A DNA stretch of 5,064 nucleotides from Candidatus Aminicenantota bacterium (lineage in GTDB: Bacteria > Acidobacteriota > Aminicenantia > UBA2199), in contig JAUXFB010000140.1 of assembly GCA_030620255.1 (NCBI GenBank), positions 1 through 5,064 on the forward strand, in the 5' to 3' direction. Position 1 is the first letter of the stretch, and each line of letters begins with the position of its first letter. Made by a program: the position numbers and the translations under genes. Below are positions 1-5,064 of the stretch, one piece after another. The notes under the pieces were generated by a model, which ran no database searches, had not been told where the DNA came from, and saw only the letters and a list, made by a program, of their open reading frames with translations.

Positions 1-258
1 ACCAGGACAATCTATATGTGCATAATGACGATTACCTGTCTCATACTCAACATGAGCTATCTGTATCGTTATCCCTCGCTCCTTCTCCTCTGGCGCATTA
101 TCTATACTCCAAAAATCACGGTAACTCACCTTACTACCTTCTACATTACTCAATATCTTTGTTATCGCCGCTGTCAACGTAGTCTTACCATGATCTACAT
201 GACCTATTGTGCCTATGTTCAAATGGGGCTTACTCCTGTCAAACTTTTCCTTTGCCAT
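1..258 (-). CDS. tuf: Elongation factor Tu, N-terminal part (3' end outside window)
   Basis: EF-Tu is the GTPase that carries aminoacyl-tRNA to the ribosomal A site. The first 86 residues are visible and the reading frame runs off the left edge of the window. The GTP-binding motifs are all present: G1 GHVDHGKT at residues 19-26, the switch I segment RGITI at 61-65, and the start of G3, DCPG, at 83-86. The [14 protein letters not shown] stretch is typical of bacterial EF-Tu. The start is fixed by the MAKEKF N-terminus and a perfect AGGAGGT ribosome binding site five bases upstream of the ATG. The gene lies 67 bp downstream of four tRNA genes on the same strand and is probably cotranscribed with them, as tufB is in E. 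coli. No damage is visible in the part present. Confidence 0.97.
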   Translation of the reverse strand, partial: MAKEKFDRSKPHLNIGTIGHVDHGKTTLTAAITKILSNVEGSKVSYRDFWSIDNAPEEKERGITIQIAHVEYETGNRHYAHIDCPG

Positions 259-263
259 TACTT

Positions 264-270
264 ACCTCCT
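264..270 (-). promoter_or_regulatory. Strong Shine-Dalgarno site of tuf
   Basis: On the minus strand AGGAGGT stands five bases before the tuf ATG. This is a near-perfect complement to the 16S rRNA 3' end and fixes the tuf start. It is the only strong Shine-Dalgarno sequence in the window; the starts of nfo, queA and the patatin gene have none comparable. Confidence 0.9.
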
Positions 271-325
271 AATTTAAAGTATATAGTTATATAATATAGT
301 AAATAAAAAGCTAATCCATTTTATT

Positions 326-398
326 AGCCCTCGATCAGATTTGAACTGATGACCTCATCCTTACCAAGGATGCGCTCTGCCAACTGAGCTACGAGGGC
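326..398 (-). tRNA. thrT: tRNA-Thr (anticodon GGT)
   Basis: A complete cloverleaf folds on the minus strand. The acceptor stem GCCCTCG pairs with CGAGGGC, the D arm carries GCTCAGTTGGCAGAGC, the anticodon stem CATCC pairs with GGATG around loop TTGGTAA, and the T arm is ATCAG-TTCAAAT-CTGAT. The anticodon GGT lies at 363-365 and reads ACC and ACT threonine codons. The discriminator base is T, and no CCA is encoded, so a CCA-adding enzyme is needed. It is the last of four tRNA genes before tuf and matches the position of thrT in the E. coli operon. Confidence 0.97.
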
Positions 399-402
399 AT
401 TT

Positions 403-475
403 AGCGGGAGACGGGGTTCGAACCCGCGACAGATAGCTTGGAAGGCTAACGCTCTGCCAACTGAGCTACTCCCGC
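403..475 (-). tRNA. glyT: tRNA-Gly (anticodon TCC)
   Basis: A complete cloverleaf folds on the minus strand. The acceptor stem GCGGGAG pairs with CTCCCGC. The anticodon loop CTTCCAA is closed by a stem ending GTTAGC/GCTATC, and the T loop is TTCGAAC within a GC-rich stem. The anticodon TCC is at 440-442 and reads GGA and GGG glycine codons. No CCA is encoded. Only 4 bp separate it from tRNA-Thr(GGT) and 5 bp from tRNA-Tyr, so the transcript must be processed from a polycistronic precursor. It corresponds to glyT of E. coli. Confidence 0.97.
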
Positions 476-480
476 ATCTT

Positions 481-563
481 TGGGCAGGGGCGGATTCGAA
501 CCACCGAAGACCAAAGTCAACGGGTTTACAGCCCGTCCCATTTAACCACTCTGGAACCTGCCC
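481..563 (-). tRNA. tyrU: tRNA-Tyr (anticodon GTA), long variable arm
   Basis: This is an 83-nt tRNA on the minus strand. The acceptor stem GGGCAGG pairs with CCTGCCC, and the discriminator is A. The anticodon stem ACGGG/CCCGT encloses CTGTAAA, with anticodon GTA at 527-529. The T arm is GGTGG-TTCGAAT-CCGCC. The extended variable arm, with a short GAC/GTC stem, is the class II structure expected of bacterial tRNA-Tyr. No CCA is encoded. With a G34 anticodon it is one of the tRNAs that receive queuosine, the pathway of the queA gene in this window. It corresponds to tyrU of E. coli. Confidence 0.97.
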
Positions 564-580
564 AGTCTATTTTACTTAAA

Positions 581-653
581 AGCTGGCGAAGGGACTTGAA
601 CCCCCGACCTGCTGATTACAAATCAGCTGCTCTACCAGCTGAGCTACGCCAGC
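581..653 (-). tRNA. thrU: tRNA-Thr (anticodon TGT)
   Basis: A complete cloverleaf folds on the minus strand. The acceptor stem GCTGGCG pairs with CGCCAGC, the anticodon stem GCTGA pairs with TCAGC around loop TTTGTAA, and the T arm is built on GGGGG-TTCAAGT-CCCTT. The anticodon TGT is at 618-620 and reads ACA and ACG codons. No CCA is encoded. It is the first gene of the tRNA-tuf cluster, 11 bp downstream of the predicted -10 box, and corresponds to thrU of E. coli. Confidence 0.97.
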
Positions 654-664
654 ATAAAAAAAAG

Positions 665-694
665 AGCATACCACAACTATATAGGTTCTGTCAA
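665..694 (-). promoter_or_regulatory. Probable sigma70-type promoter of the tRNA-tuf operon
   Basis: On the minus strand a perfect -35 hexamer TTGACA (694-689) is followed, after an 18-bp spacer, by a -10-like TATGCT (670-665; four of six consensus bases). The predicted transcription start is near 658, a few bases before the first tRNA. The DNA upstream of the -35 box is AT-rich and could act as an UP element, as is common for stable-RNA promoters. The position and the perfect -35 make this convincing, but the weak -10 leaves some doubt. Confidence 0.7.
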
Positions 695-777
695 TTATAA
701 ATTGCGATTATTCTTCCAAAATAAAGAAAATCATTATACCTTTTTTTTAAATATATTTCAATAGTAAAAATAAAAAA

Positions 778-802
778 ATCTCATTTAAGTTTTAATTGAG
801 AT
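778..802 (-). terminator. Hairpin followed by T-run, possible intrinsic terminator
   Basis: Two 11-base arms (778-788 and 792-802) are inverted repeats with one mismatch, around a 3-base loop. The ATCTCA/TGAGAT ends pair perfectly. Read on the minus strand the hairpin is followed by TTTTTTTATTTTT, the layout of a rho-independent terminator. The stem is poor in GC. It would stop antisense transcription entering the tRNA operon from the nfo/queA side. It lies about 30 bp upstream of the nfo -10 box, so a regulator-binding site is the alternative. Confidence 0.35.
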
Positions 803-829
803 ATGTGCTCCTTATTTTTATAAAAATTA

Positions 830-838
830 TGATATAAT
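830..838 (+). promoter_or_regulatory. Extended -10 promoter of nfo
   Basis: The sequence TGATATAAT contains a perfect TATAAT hexamer (833-838) preceded by the TGn extension. An extended -10 can work without a good -35 box, and none is seen 16-18 bp upstream. Initiation would fall near 845, leaving a leader of only about 8-10 bases before the nfo ATG. Confidence 0.6.
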
Positions 839-853
839 TAAAATGAAGCTAAA

Positions 854-1696
854 ATGAAATATATAGGTGCTCATGTAAGTGCAACAGGCGGAGTTGAGAA
901 TGCTCCTTTAAATGCTACAGAAATAGACGCTAAAGCCTTTGCATTCTTTACTAAAAACCAGAAACAATGGTATGCAAAGCCCTTAACTTTTGAAGCAGTG
1001 CAAAAATTTAAAGAAAATTGTAAAACAAAAAACTTAAGCACTGATCATATACTTCCACATGATAGCTACCTGATCAATCTGGGCAATCCGGACAAAACCG
1101 GACTCGAGAAATCACGTAAAGCATTTATTGATGAAACAAAACGATGCATGCAATTGGGTCTAAAATACCTGAATTTTCACCCCGGAAGTCATAAGAAACT
1201 CATAACAGAAAATGAATGTTTAAATTTAATCGCTGAATCCATAAATATCACTCTAGAATTAACTGAAAGTGTGATTGCAGTTATTGAAAACACAGCAGGA
1301 CAGGGAGGAAATGTTGGAGATAAGTTTGAACACCTTGCTTTTTTGATTGAAAAAGTAAAAGATAAAAGCCGTATTGGTGTATGTCTTGATACATGCCATA
1401 CATTTTCTGCTGGATATGACATAAGAACTTCTAAAACTTATTACAATACTATGGATCAATTTGATAAAATTGTTGGATTTAAATTTCTCAAAGCTATGCA
1501 CTTAAATGATTCTAAAGCTAAACTCGGGAGTCATATAGACCGCCATCATAATATAGGAATGGTAGAATTAGGATTAGAACCTTTTAGATTAATAATGAAT
1601 GACCCAAGAATGGATAATATTCCTCTAATTTTAGAGACAATAGATAAAAATCTATGGGGAAAAGAGATAAAAATATTGTATGGCTTTATTGAGTAA
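854..1696 (+). CDS. nfo: Endonuclease IV (AP endonuclease)
   Basis: Cleaves the backbone 5' of abasic sites and removes 3'-blocking groups in base excision repair; it is a cytoplasmic three-zinc TIM-barrel enzyme. The 280 residues align with E. coli Nfo (285) almost without gaps, from [10 protein letters not shown] onward. All nine metal ligands sit at the E. coli numbers: H69, H109, E145, D179, H182, H216, D229, H231 and E261. The motifs [38 protein letters not shown] and HLNDSK are intact. One oddity is that the GEGNIG segment after H231 (E. coli 235-240) reads GMVELG here. The ATG at 854 is the only sensible start, because the ATG at 843 meets a stop after four codons. Only a weak GAAG precedes it. 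The gene is convergent with queA (13 bp apart), with no clear terminator between them. Confidence 0.97.
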   Translation: MKYIGAHVSATGGVENAPLNATEIDAKAFAFFTKNQKQWYAKPLTFEAVQKFKENCKTKNLSTDHILPHDSYLINLGNPDKTGLEKSRKAFIDETKRCMQLGLKYLNFHPGSHKKLITENECLNLIAESINITLELTESVIAVIENTAGQGGNVGDKFEHLAFLIEKVKDKSRIGVCLDTCHTFSAGYDIRTSKTYYNTMDQFDKIVGFKFLKAMHLNDSKAKLGSHIDRHHNIGMVELGLEPFRLIMNDPRMDNIPLILETIDKNLWGKEIKILYGFIE

Positions 1697-1709
1697 AAGA
1701 AAAAAAGAG

Positions 1710-2729
1710 CTAAACTATAAACATAACATCACCATAGGAGAAAAAGCGGTATCCATTTTCAATGGCAATTCTATAAGCTTCTTTCATCAATTCAAGCCCT
1801 GCGAATGCAGATGTGAGTATAAACAAGCTGGATTCAGGAAGGTGAAAGTTTGTAACTAATTTATCAACCATTTTAAACTCAAATCCGGGGGAAATAAATA
1901 TTTCAGAATAAAAATTTTCTTCTTTAGGGTTTTCAAAAGCATAAGTTTCCAGAGACCTGACTGTTGTTGTTCCAATAGCAATTAAATTTTTTGTATGTTT
2001 AAGACATTTTATCTTCTCAGCTGTTTCATGTTCAATTAATATATACTCTCTTCCCATTTTATGCTCTGATATATTTTCTACATCTATTTTCTGAAAAGTG
2101 GCTATACCAACATTTAGAGTTATTTCAAGCACTTCACTCTTTCTTTTTATCTTATCAAGTAACTTATGTGTAAAATGTAACCCAGCTGTAGGAGCAGCAA
2201 TAGAACTACCATTTTTTGAATAAATTGTCTGATACCTATTAAGGTCATACTCTCTAAACTTTTCAGCTTCTCCAAACTTTCTCTTAATATATGGTGGAAG
2301 TGGTGCATACCCGGCTTTTAAAACAGAATCGAAATCTTTATTAAATTTTAAAATCCTCTTTCCCCTATCACCTGTTTTTGCAACCTCTGCTTTTAAAAAA
2401 TTATTGAACAATACTGTTTCACCTTTCTTAAACTTTTTTGCTGGAAGAGCAAACACTTCAACTAAATTTTTGTCCTTTCTCTTTACAATCAATACTTCAA
2501 CAATTTTTCCATTGATTTTTCCAAATAACTTTACTGGAATAACCTTAGAATTATTAAGAACAAGAAAATCATCACAACTGATTAAATCAACTATATCTTT
2601 AAAAACATGATGTGTTATTTTCCCTGTTTTTCTCTCAACAATCATAAGTTTTGATTCTTCCCTTTTATTTGAAGGAAACCTTGCAATTCTATCTTTAGGT
2701 AAATTAAAACTAAAATTCTTAAGTTTCAT
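1710..2729 (-). CDS. queA: S-adenosylmethionine:tRNA ribosyltransferase-isomerase QueA
   Basis: QueA transfers and isomerises the ribose of AdoMet onto 7-aminomethyl-7-deazaguanine at position 34 of GUN tRNAs, giving epoxyqueuosine. At 339 residues it is of normal length. Family motifs in order are LVLNNSKVIPVKLFG (about 56-70), PLPPYIKR (143-150), NRYQTIY followed by AAPTAGLHFT (164-187), AIGTTTVRSLE (251-261), TNFHLPESS (293-301) and YRFFSYGDVMFIV at the C-terminus. Two usually conserved motifs differ: LHVGxGTF reads LNVGIATF (205-212), and HxMHxE reads HKMGRE (223-228). The ATG at 2729 gives the expected N-terminus (NFSFNLPKDRIA) but has no Shine-Dalgarno site. No tgt or other queuosine gene is in view. 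The substrate class is represented by the tRNA-Tyr(GTA) in this window. Confidence 0.95.
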   Translation of the reverse strand: MKLKNFSFNLPKDRIARFPSNKREESKLMIVERKTGKITHHVFKDIVDLISCDDFLVLNNSKVIPVKLFGKINGKIVEVLIVKRKDKNLVEVFALPAKKFKKGETVLFNNFLKAEVAKTGDRGKRILKFNKDFDSVLKAGYAPLPPYIKRKFGEAEKFREYDLNRYQTIYSKNGSSIAAPTAGLHFTHKLLDKIKRKSEVLEITLNVGIATFQKIDVENISEHKMGREYILIEHETAEKIKCLKHTKNLIAIGTTTVRSLETYAFENPKEENFYSEIFISPGFEFKMVDKLVTNFHLPESSLFILTSAFAGLELMKEAYRIAIENGYRFFSYGDVMFIV

Positions 2730-2735
2730 TTTTAT

Positions 2736-2765
2736 ATTTTACAACAAATTCGTAAATTCAAACAA
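2736..2765 (-). promoter_or_regulatory. Possible queA promoter, leaderless layout
   Basis: On the minus strand TTGTTT (2765-2760) and TAAAAT (2741-2736) are separated by 18 bp. The -10 box ends only six bases before the queA ATG, so transcription would begin at or next to the start codon. The region is very AT-rich, so the match could be chance. Confidence 0.4.
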
Positions 2766-2774
2766 GTAGCTGAA

Positions 2775-2803
2775 TTGACTTTATTAATTCTTCTCTTTAA
2801 AAT
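2775..2803 (+). promoter_or_regulatory. Probable promoter of the patatin-like gene
   Basis: TTGACT (2775-2780) and TAAAAT (2798-2803) match the sigma70 consensus in five of six positions each, with the ideal 17-bp spacer. Only nine bases separate the -10 box from the ATG, so the transcript would have a leader of about two or three bases. It faces the opposite way to the queA promoter. Confidence 0.65.
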
Positions 2804-2812
2804 ACAAATCAA

Positions 2813-3745
2813 ATGGAATTTTTAAAAAAATTGTTTCATAATAAAAAGAAAACAGCAATTGTGCTTGGAGGAGGAGGAGTTCGAGGTATAGCACATTTTG
2901 GAGTTTTAAAATTTCTTGAAGAGAATAATTATGACTTTGATTTTATTGTAGGTACATCTTCAGGAGCTGTTTTTGGCGCTTTGTACCTGTTAAACAAAAA
3001 TCTTGAAGAGGCTTATATAAAATTATCAGAATCATTCCAGAATCTGGATAAGTACAAAAATCTCAAAGATGTAATATCAAAAAAATCCTCTTTTCTCACA
3101 AATATAAAAAAAAAACTCTATATGGCAAAATCCATGTTTCAACTATCTTTAATTGAAGAAAAACCTATGAAGGAATTCCTTTCGGAGCTCTTTGATAAAG
3201 ATATTCAATTTAATGATTTACGAAAAGAATTATATGCTGTGACAACTGATTTGATTTCAGGAAAAGATATTGTGTTCAATAAAGGCAACCTTATCAATGC
3301 ACTTATGGCTTCATCCTCTATCCCAGCGGTTTTCCCACCAAAAAAGTATAAAAATTATTATCTTATAGATGGAGGCACAACCCAAAAATTGCCTTCCAAA
3401 ATAGCATATGCTCTTGGCGCAAACAAAACAATTGGAATAGATGTTGGAAGCCCATTTATAAATAAAAATAATTACTCGAATTCTGCTGATTTAATAATAA
3501 GAAGTGAAGAAATTGTTTCACATATTTTACATGATCAAAATCGCCAGGCATGCTCTATTCTTTTAAACCCCGTTTTTAACCAGGTTAAATGGTATGAATT
3601 TGAAAGATATCAAGAGTGTTTTGACGCTGGATACTCAGAAGCAAAAAAACATGCAAAAGATATAAAAAGATTTTTCAAGTCAAAAATATATTTCAATAAA
3701 AAGAAAAATATTGACCCTCAAAAACAAACATTCATTCTTGAATAA
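2813..3745 (+). CDS. Patatin-like phospholipase family protein (RssA-like)
   Basis: A predicted serine lipid acyl hydrolase with a Ser-Asp dyad, acting on an unknown lipid. The glycine-rich oxyanion-hole motif GGGGVRG is at residues 19-25. The nucleophile elbow GTSSG is at 47-51, with S49 as catalytic serine. The family segment ASSSIPAVFPP is at 166-176, and DGG at 186-188 supplies the catalytic aspartate. All key residues are present, so the enzyme should be active. It has 310 residues, with a lysine-rich N-terminus (MEFLKKLFHNKKK) and a basic C-terminal tail. There is no signal peptide or membrane segment, which suggests a cytoplasmic or membrane-associated protein like bacterial RssA/YlbK/YchK relatives. 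The gene stands alone, divergent from queA and convergent with polA, so its neighbours give no clue to its substrate. No Shine-Dalgarno site precedes the ATG. Confidence 0.9.
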   Translation: MEFLKKLFHNKKKTAIVLGGGGVRGIAHFGVLKFLEENNYDFDFIVGTSSGAVFGALYLLNKNLEEAYIKLSESFQNLDKYKNLKDVISKKSSFLTNIKKKLYMAKSMFQLSLIEEKPMKEFLSELFDKDIQFNDLRKELYAVTTDLISGKDIVFNKGNLINALMASSSIPAVFPPKKYKNYYLIDGGTTQKLPSKIAYALGANKTIGIDVGSPFINKNNYSNSADLIIRSEEIVSHILHDQNRQACSILLNPVFNQVKWYEFERYQECFDAGYSEAKKHAKDIKRFFKSKIYFNKKKNIDPQKQTFILE

Positions 3746-3752
3746 AAAATTA

Positions 3753-3768
3753 TCCAGTGGTCCAGTGG
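3753..3768 (+). repeat. Tandem 8-bp duplication TCCAGTGG x2
   Basis: TCCAGTGG occurs twice head to tail (3753-3760 and 3761-3768). The second copy shares its last two bases with the left arm of the adjacent element. It may be a slippage or insertion-junction scar, but it is too short to be sure. Confidence 0.5.
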
Positions 3769-3794
3769 GGTCAGGTCTTGAATTGCCACTTTTT
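3767..3794 (+). repeat. Left 28-bp inverted repeat arm
   Basis: Perfect inverted copy of 3873-3900. It starts with GGGGTCAGG and ends CCACTTTTT. It begins 21 bp after the patatin-like gene's stop codon. Its outer edge overlaps the second copy of a tandem TCCAGTGG repeat. Confidence 0.95.
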
Positions 3795-3796
3795 GG

Positions 3797-3871
3797 GATA
3801 GTGAATATTTAGAGGTACACCATTCAACTGTAAGTAAAGCAATCAGGAGAGTAGAAAATCTTGATAATTAA
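3797..3871 (+). pseudogene. Transposase C-terminal remnant (helix-turn-helix)
   Basis: This frame encodes 24 residues and a TAA stop. It starts DSEYLEVHHSTVSKAIRR and ends VENLDN. The pattern YLxVHHSTVSKAIRRVE is a helix-turn-helix with its recognition helix, of the type found at the C-terminus of small transposases such as the Y1/REP-associated family (YLGVHxSTVSxAIRR). There is no start codon or catalytic domain, because the frame runs directly out of the left repeat arm. It is therefore a truncated gene end rather than a small gene. The family assignment rests on this short motif only. Confidence 0.65.
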
Positions 3872-3872
3872 A

Positions 3873-3900
3873 AAAAAGTGGCAATTCAAGACCTGACCCC
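3873..3900 (-). repeat. Right 28-bp inverted repeat arm, overlapping the end of polA
   Basis: Perfect inverted copy of 3767-3794. Its outer 15 bases (3886-3900) are the last four codons and the stop codon of polA, so the repeat boundary lies inside that reading frame. Confidence 0.95.
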
Positions 3901-5064
3901 TATCTCCTTCATTTCGCCCCAGTTTTTTCCCCTTTCTATAGTAACCTTTAATGGAACTCTTAAGTTCATTGCATTTCCCATTTCTCTTCTCACCAATTTA
4001 ATCAATCTTTTCTCCTCTTCTTCAGGATATTCAAAGACCAGCTCATCATGGACCTGCATTATCAGATTACTCTCCATTTTTACTAATTCTTTATGAATAT
4101 TGATCATTGCAATTTTTATTATATCAGCTGCACTTCCCTGAATGATAGTATTTATAGCCATTCTTTTTCCATTTTCTCTAACAGTTTTATTTGAACTTAT
4201 AATTTCTGGGATCTCTCTTTTCCTGCCTGAGATTGTCTCAACAACTGGATTAGCCTCTGCATTTTCAATAACTTCGTCAATGAAATTCTTAACACCAACA
4301 TATCTATCAAAATATTGATCAATAAAATTTTTAGCTTCTTTATAACTTACGCCCAATTCTTTTGAAAGTGAAAAAGGACCACTACCATATAAAATAGAAA
4401 AATTAATGATTTTCGCTTTTTTTCTTTTTTCATTCTCATTTAAAAATAAATCATTTCCCAAAACAGTGTTAGCTGTATGTTGATGTACATCAAAATCATT
4501 TTCAAAAGCTTTAATTAAATTTTTATCCTTTGAAAAATGAGCCATAACCCTCAACTCAATCTGTGAATAATCAGCTGAAAGTAAAAATCTGTTTTTTCCT
4601 GAAACAAAGGCTTTTCTTACATTTACTCCGCCAAGTTCTCCTACTGGTATATTTTGAATATTTGGGTTTGATGATGACAACCTACCAGTTGCAGTCACAG
4701 TTTGATTAAAAGAGGTATGAACTCTACTATTTTTATCAATATTATCAATTAAACCAATAAGATAAGTAGATTGCAATTTTTTATATGTCCTATAATCAAT
4801 GATTTTTTCTACTACAGAGAAACTTTTTAATTCTTTCAATACATCAATATCAGTAGAATAAGATCTTGTCTTTCTTGTTCTCTTTTTTATAGGAAGGTTC
4901 ATACGCTCAAATAAAAACTCACCCAGTTGCTGGGGTGAATTAAGATTAAATTCATAACCTGCTATATTAAATATTTCTTGTTTAATCTTTCTTATCTTCT
5001 CTTCCATTTTCTTTGATGCTGATCTTAAAAATTCAATGTCAATTTTAACACCAAAAAATTCAAT
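3886..5064 (-). CDS. polA: DNA polymerase I, C-terminal polymerase domain (5' end outside window)
   Basis: Fills gaps in excision repair and replaces Okazaki primers. The 392 residues visible cover most of the family A polymerase domain. The frame stays open to the right edge, so the ATG at 5007 is internal: 19 upstream codons encode IEFFGVKIDIEFLRSASKK, typical PolA sequence. Motifs, numbered from the edge, include FNLNSPQQLGEFLF (39-52), TATGRLSSSNPNIQNIP (124-140), motif A SADYSQIELR with catalytic D165 (163-172), the O-helix RKKAKIINFSILYG (214-227; F222, the residue equivalent to E. coli F762) and motif C VHDE (338-341). The dNTP-binding and metal-binding residues look intact. The C-terminus GKNWGEMKEIGVRS differs from the usual ending, because the last four codons and stop lie in a transposon-like repeat arm. 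Exonuclease domains are beyond the window. Confidence 0.97.
   Translation of the reverse strand: MEFFGVKIDIEFLRSASKKMEEKIRKIKQEIFNIAGYEFNLNSPQQLGEFLFERMNLPIKKRTRKTRSYSTDIDVLKELKSFSVVEKIIDYRTYKKLQSTYLIGLIDNIDKNSRVHTSFNQTVTATGRLSSSNPNIQNIPVGELGGVNVRKAFVSGKNRFLLSADYSQIELRVMAHFSKDKNLIKAFENDFDVHQHTANTVLGNDLFLNENEKRKKAKIINFSILYGSGPFSLSKELGVSYKEAKNFIDQYFDRYVGVKNFIDEVIENAEANPVVETISGRKREIPEIISSNKTVRENGKRMAINTIIQGSAADIIKIAMINIHKELVKMESNLIMQVHDELVFEYPEEEEKRLIKLVRREMGNAMNLRVPLKVTIERGKNWGEMKEIGVRS

Larger units (their letters stand above)
3767..3900. mobile_element. MITE-like element: 28-bp inverted repeats around a transposase C-terminus relic
   Basis: Two perfectly complementary 28-bp arms (3767-3794 and 3873-3900) bound a 78-bp core. 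Each arm, read from the outside, begins GGGGTCAGGTCTTGAATTG and ends in a T-run. Almost the whole core is an open frame of 24 codons plus TAA that looks like the end of a transposase. The simplest reading is a transposon that lost most of its gene by internal deletion but kept both ends. From memory, arms with this start occur beside Y1/REP-associated transposase genes in many uncultivated bacteria; this was not checked. The element lies between two convergent genes, where the hairpin could also serve as a bidirectional terminator. Confidence 0.75.

Noticed and set aside
16..294. Plus-strand open frame of 92 codons
   Set aside because: It is antisense to the start of tuf, which is unmistakable on the other strand, and its translation resembles no protein I recognise.
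271..325. A separate tuf promoter in the AT-rich gap after tRNA-Thr(GGT)
   Set aside because: Several TATA-like hexamers occur, but no -35 box matches beyond three of six bases; this is expected by chance in such AT-rich DNA.
1189..1501. Two overlapping minus-strand open frames inside nfo
   Set aside because: Both are shadows of the nfo coding sequence, whose product aligns over its full length with endonuclease IV.
1690..1720. Intrinsic terminator between the convergent nfo and queA genes
   Set aside because: There is a T-run on the minus strand but no convincing GC-containing hairpin before it.
2404..2610. Plus-strand open frame inside queA
   Set aside because: Antisense shadow of a clearly recognised gene, with no ribosome binding site or recognisable product.
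3767..3900. CRISPR repeat-spacer unit
   Set aside because: The two 28-bp copies are inverted rather than direct, there are only two, and the sequence between them encodes a transposase-like tail.
3878..4096. Plus-strand open frame over the 3' end of polA
   Set aside because: It is antisense to the motif C region of polA, and its start lies in the transposon arm.
5005..5007. ATG as the polA start codon
   Set aside because: The frame continues without a stop to the window edge, and the extra residues are typical polymerase I sequence, so the gene is cut by the window rather than starting here.

Overview
This AT-rich bacterial window (low GC, many A/T runs) looks like core chromosome of a Gram-negative-like or deep-branching, probably uncultivated bacterium. 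I cannot name the phylum. The tRNA, EF-Tu, endonuclease IV, QueA and DNA polymerase I sequences are clearly bacterial. Nothing indicates a plasmid or phage.

Layout from left to right. Positions 1-653, minus strand, hold the start of tuf (EF-Tu), preceded by four tRNA genes. Read in the direction of transcription the order is Thr(TGT), Tyr(GTA), Gly(TCC), Thr(GGT), tuf. This is the same order as the thrU-tyrU-glyT-thrT-tufB operon of E. coli. A promoter-like sequence (TTGACA, 18 bp, TATGCT) lies just upstream of the first tRNA. Positions 654-853 are an AT-rich divergent intergenic region with a hairpin and an extended -10 promoter for the next gene. Positions 854-1696, plus strand, encode endonuclease IV (nfo), with all nine metal ligands at the E. 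coli residue numbers. It converges on queA (1710-2729, minus strand), a tRNA queuosine synthesis gene. A short divergent promoter region (2730-2812) separates queA from a patatin-like phospholipase gene (2813-3745, plus strand). Positions 3886-5064, minus strand, hold the C-terminal polymerase domain of DNA polymerase I (polA), whose 5' end lies beyond the window.

The most unusual element is at 3767-3900, between the phospholipase gene and polA. Two perfect 28-bp inverted arms flank a 78-bp core. The core is almost entirely the last 24 codons and stop of a helix-turn-helix protein that resembles the C-terminus of a transposase. I read it as an internally deleted, MITE-like derivative of a small transposon, possibly of the Y1/REP-associated type. 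Its right arm runs into polA and supplies that gene's last four codons and stop codon.

The genes are mostly housekeeping: translation (tRNAs, EF-Tu), tRNA modification (QueA, which acts on GUN tRNAs such as the tRNA-Tyr(GTA) encoded here), DNA repair (Nfo and PolA act in succession in base excision repair) and lipid hydrolysis. I see no new multi-gene system; the novelty is in the mobile-element relic, unusual leader architecture and some divergent motifs.
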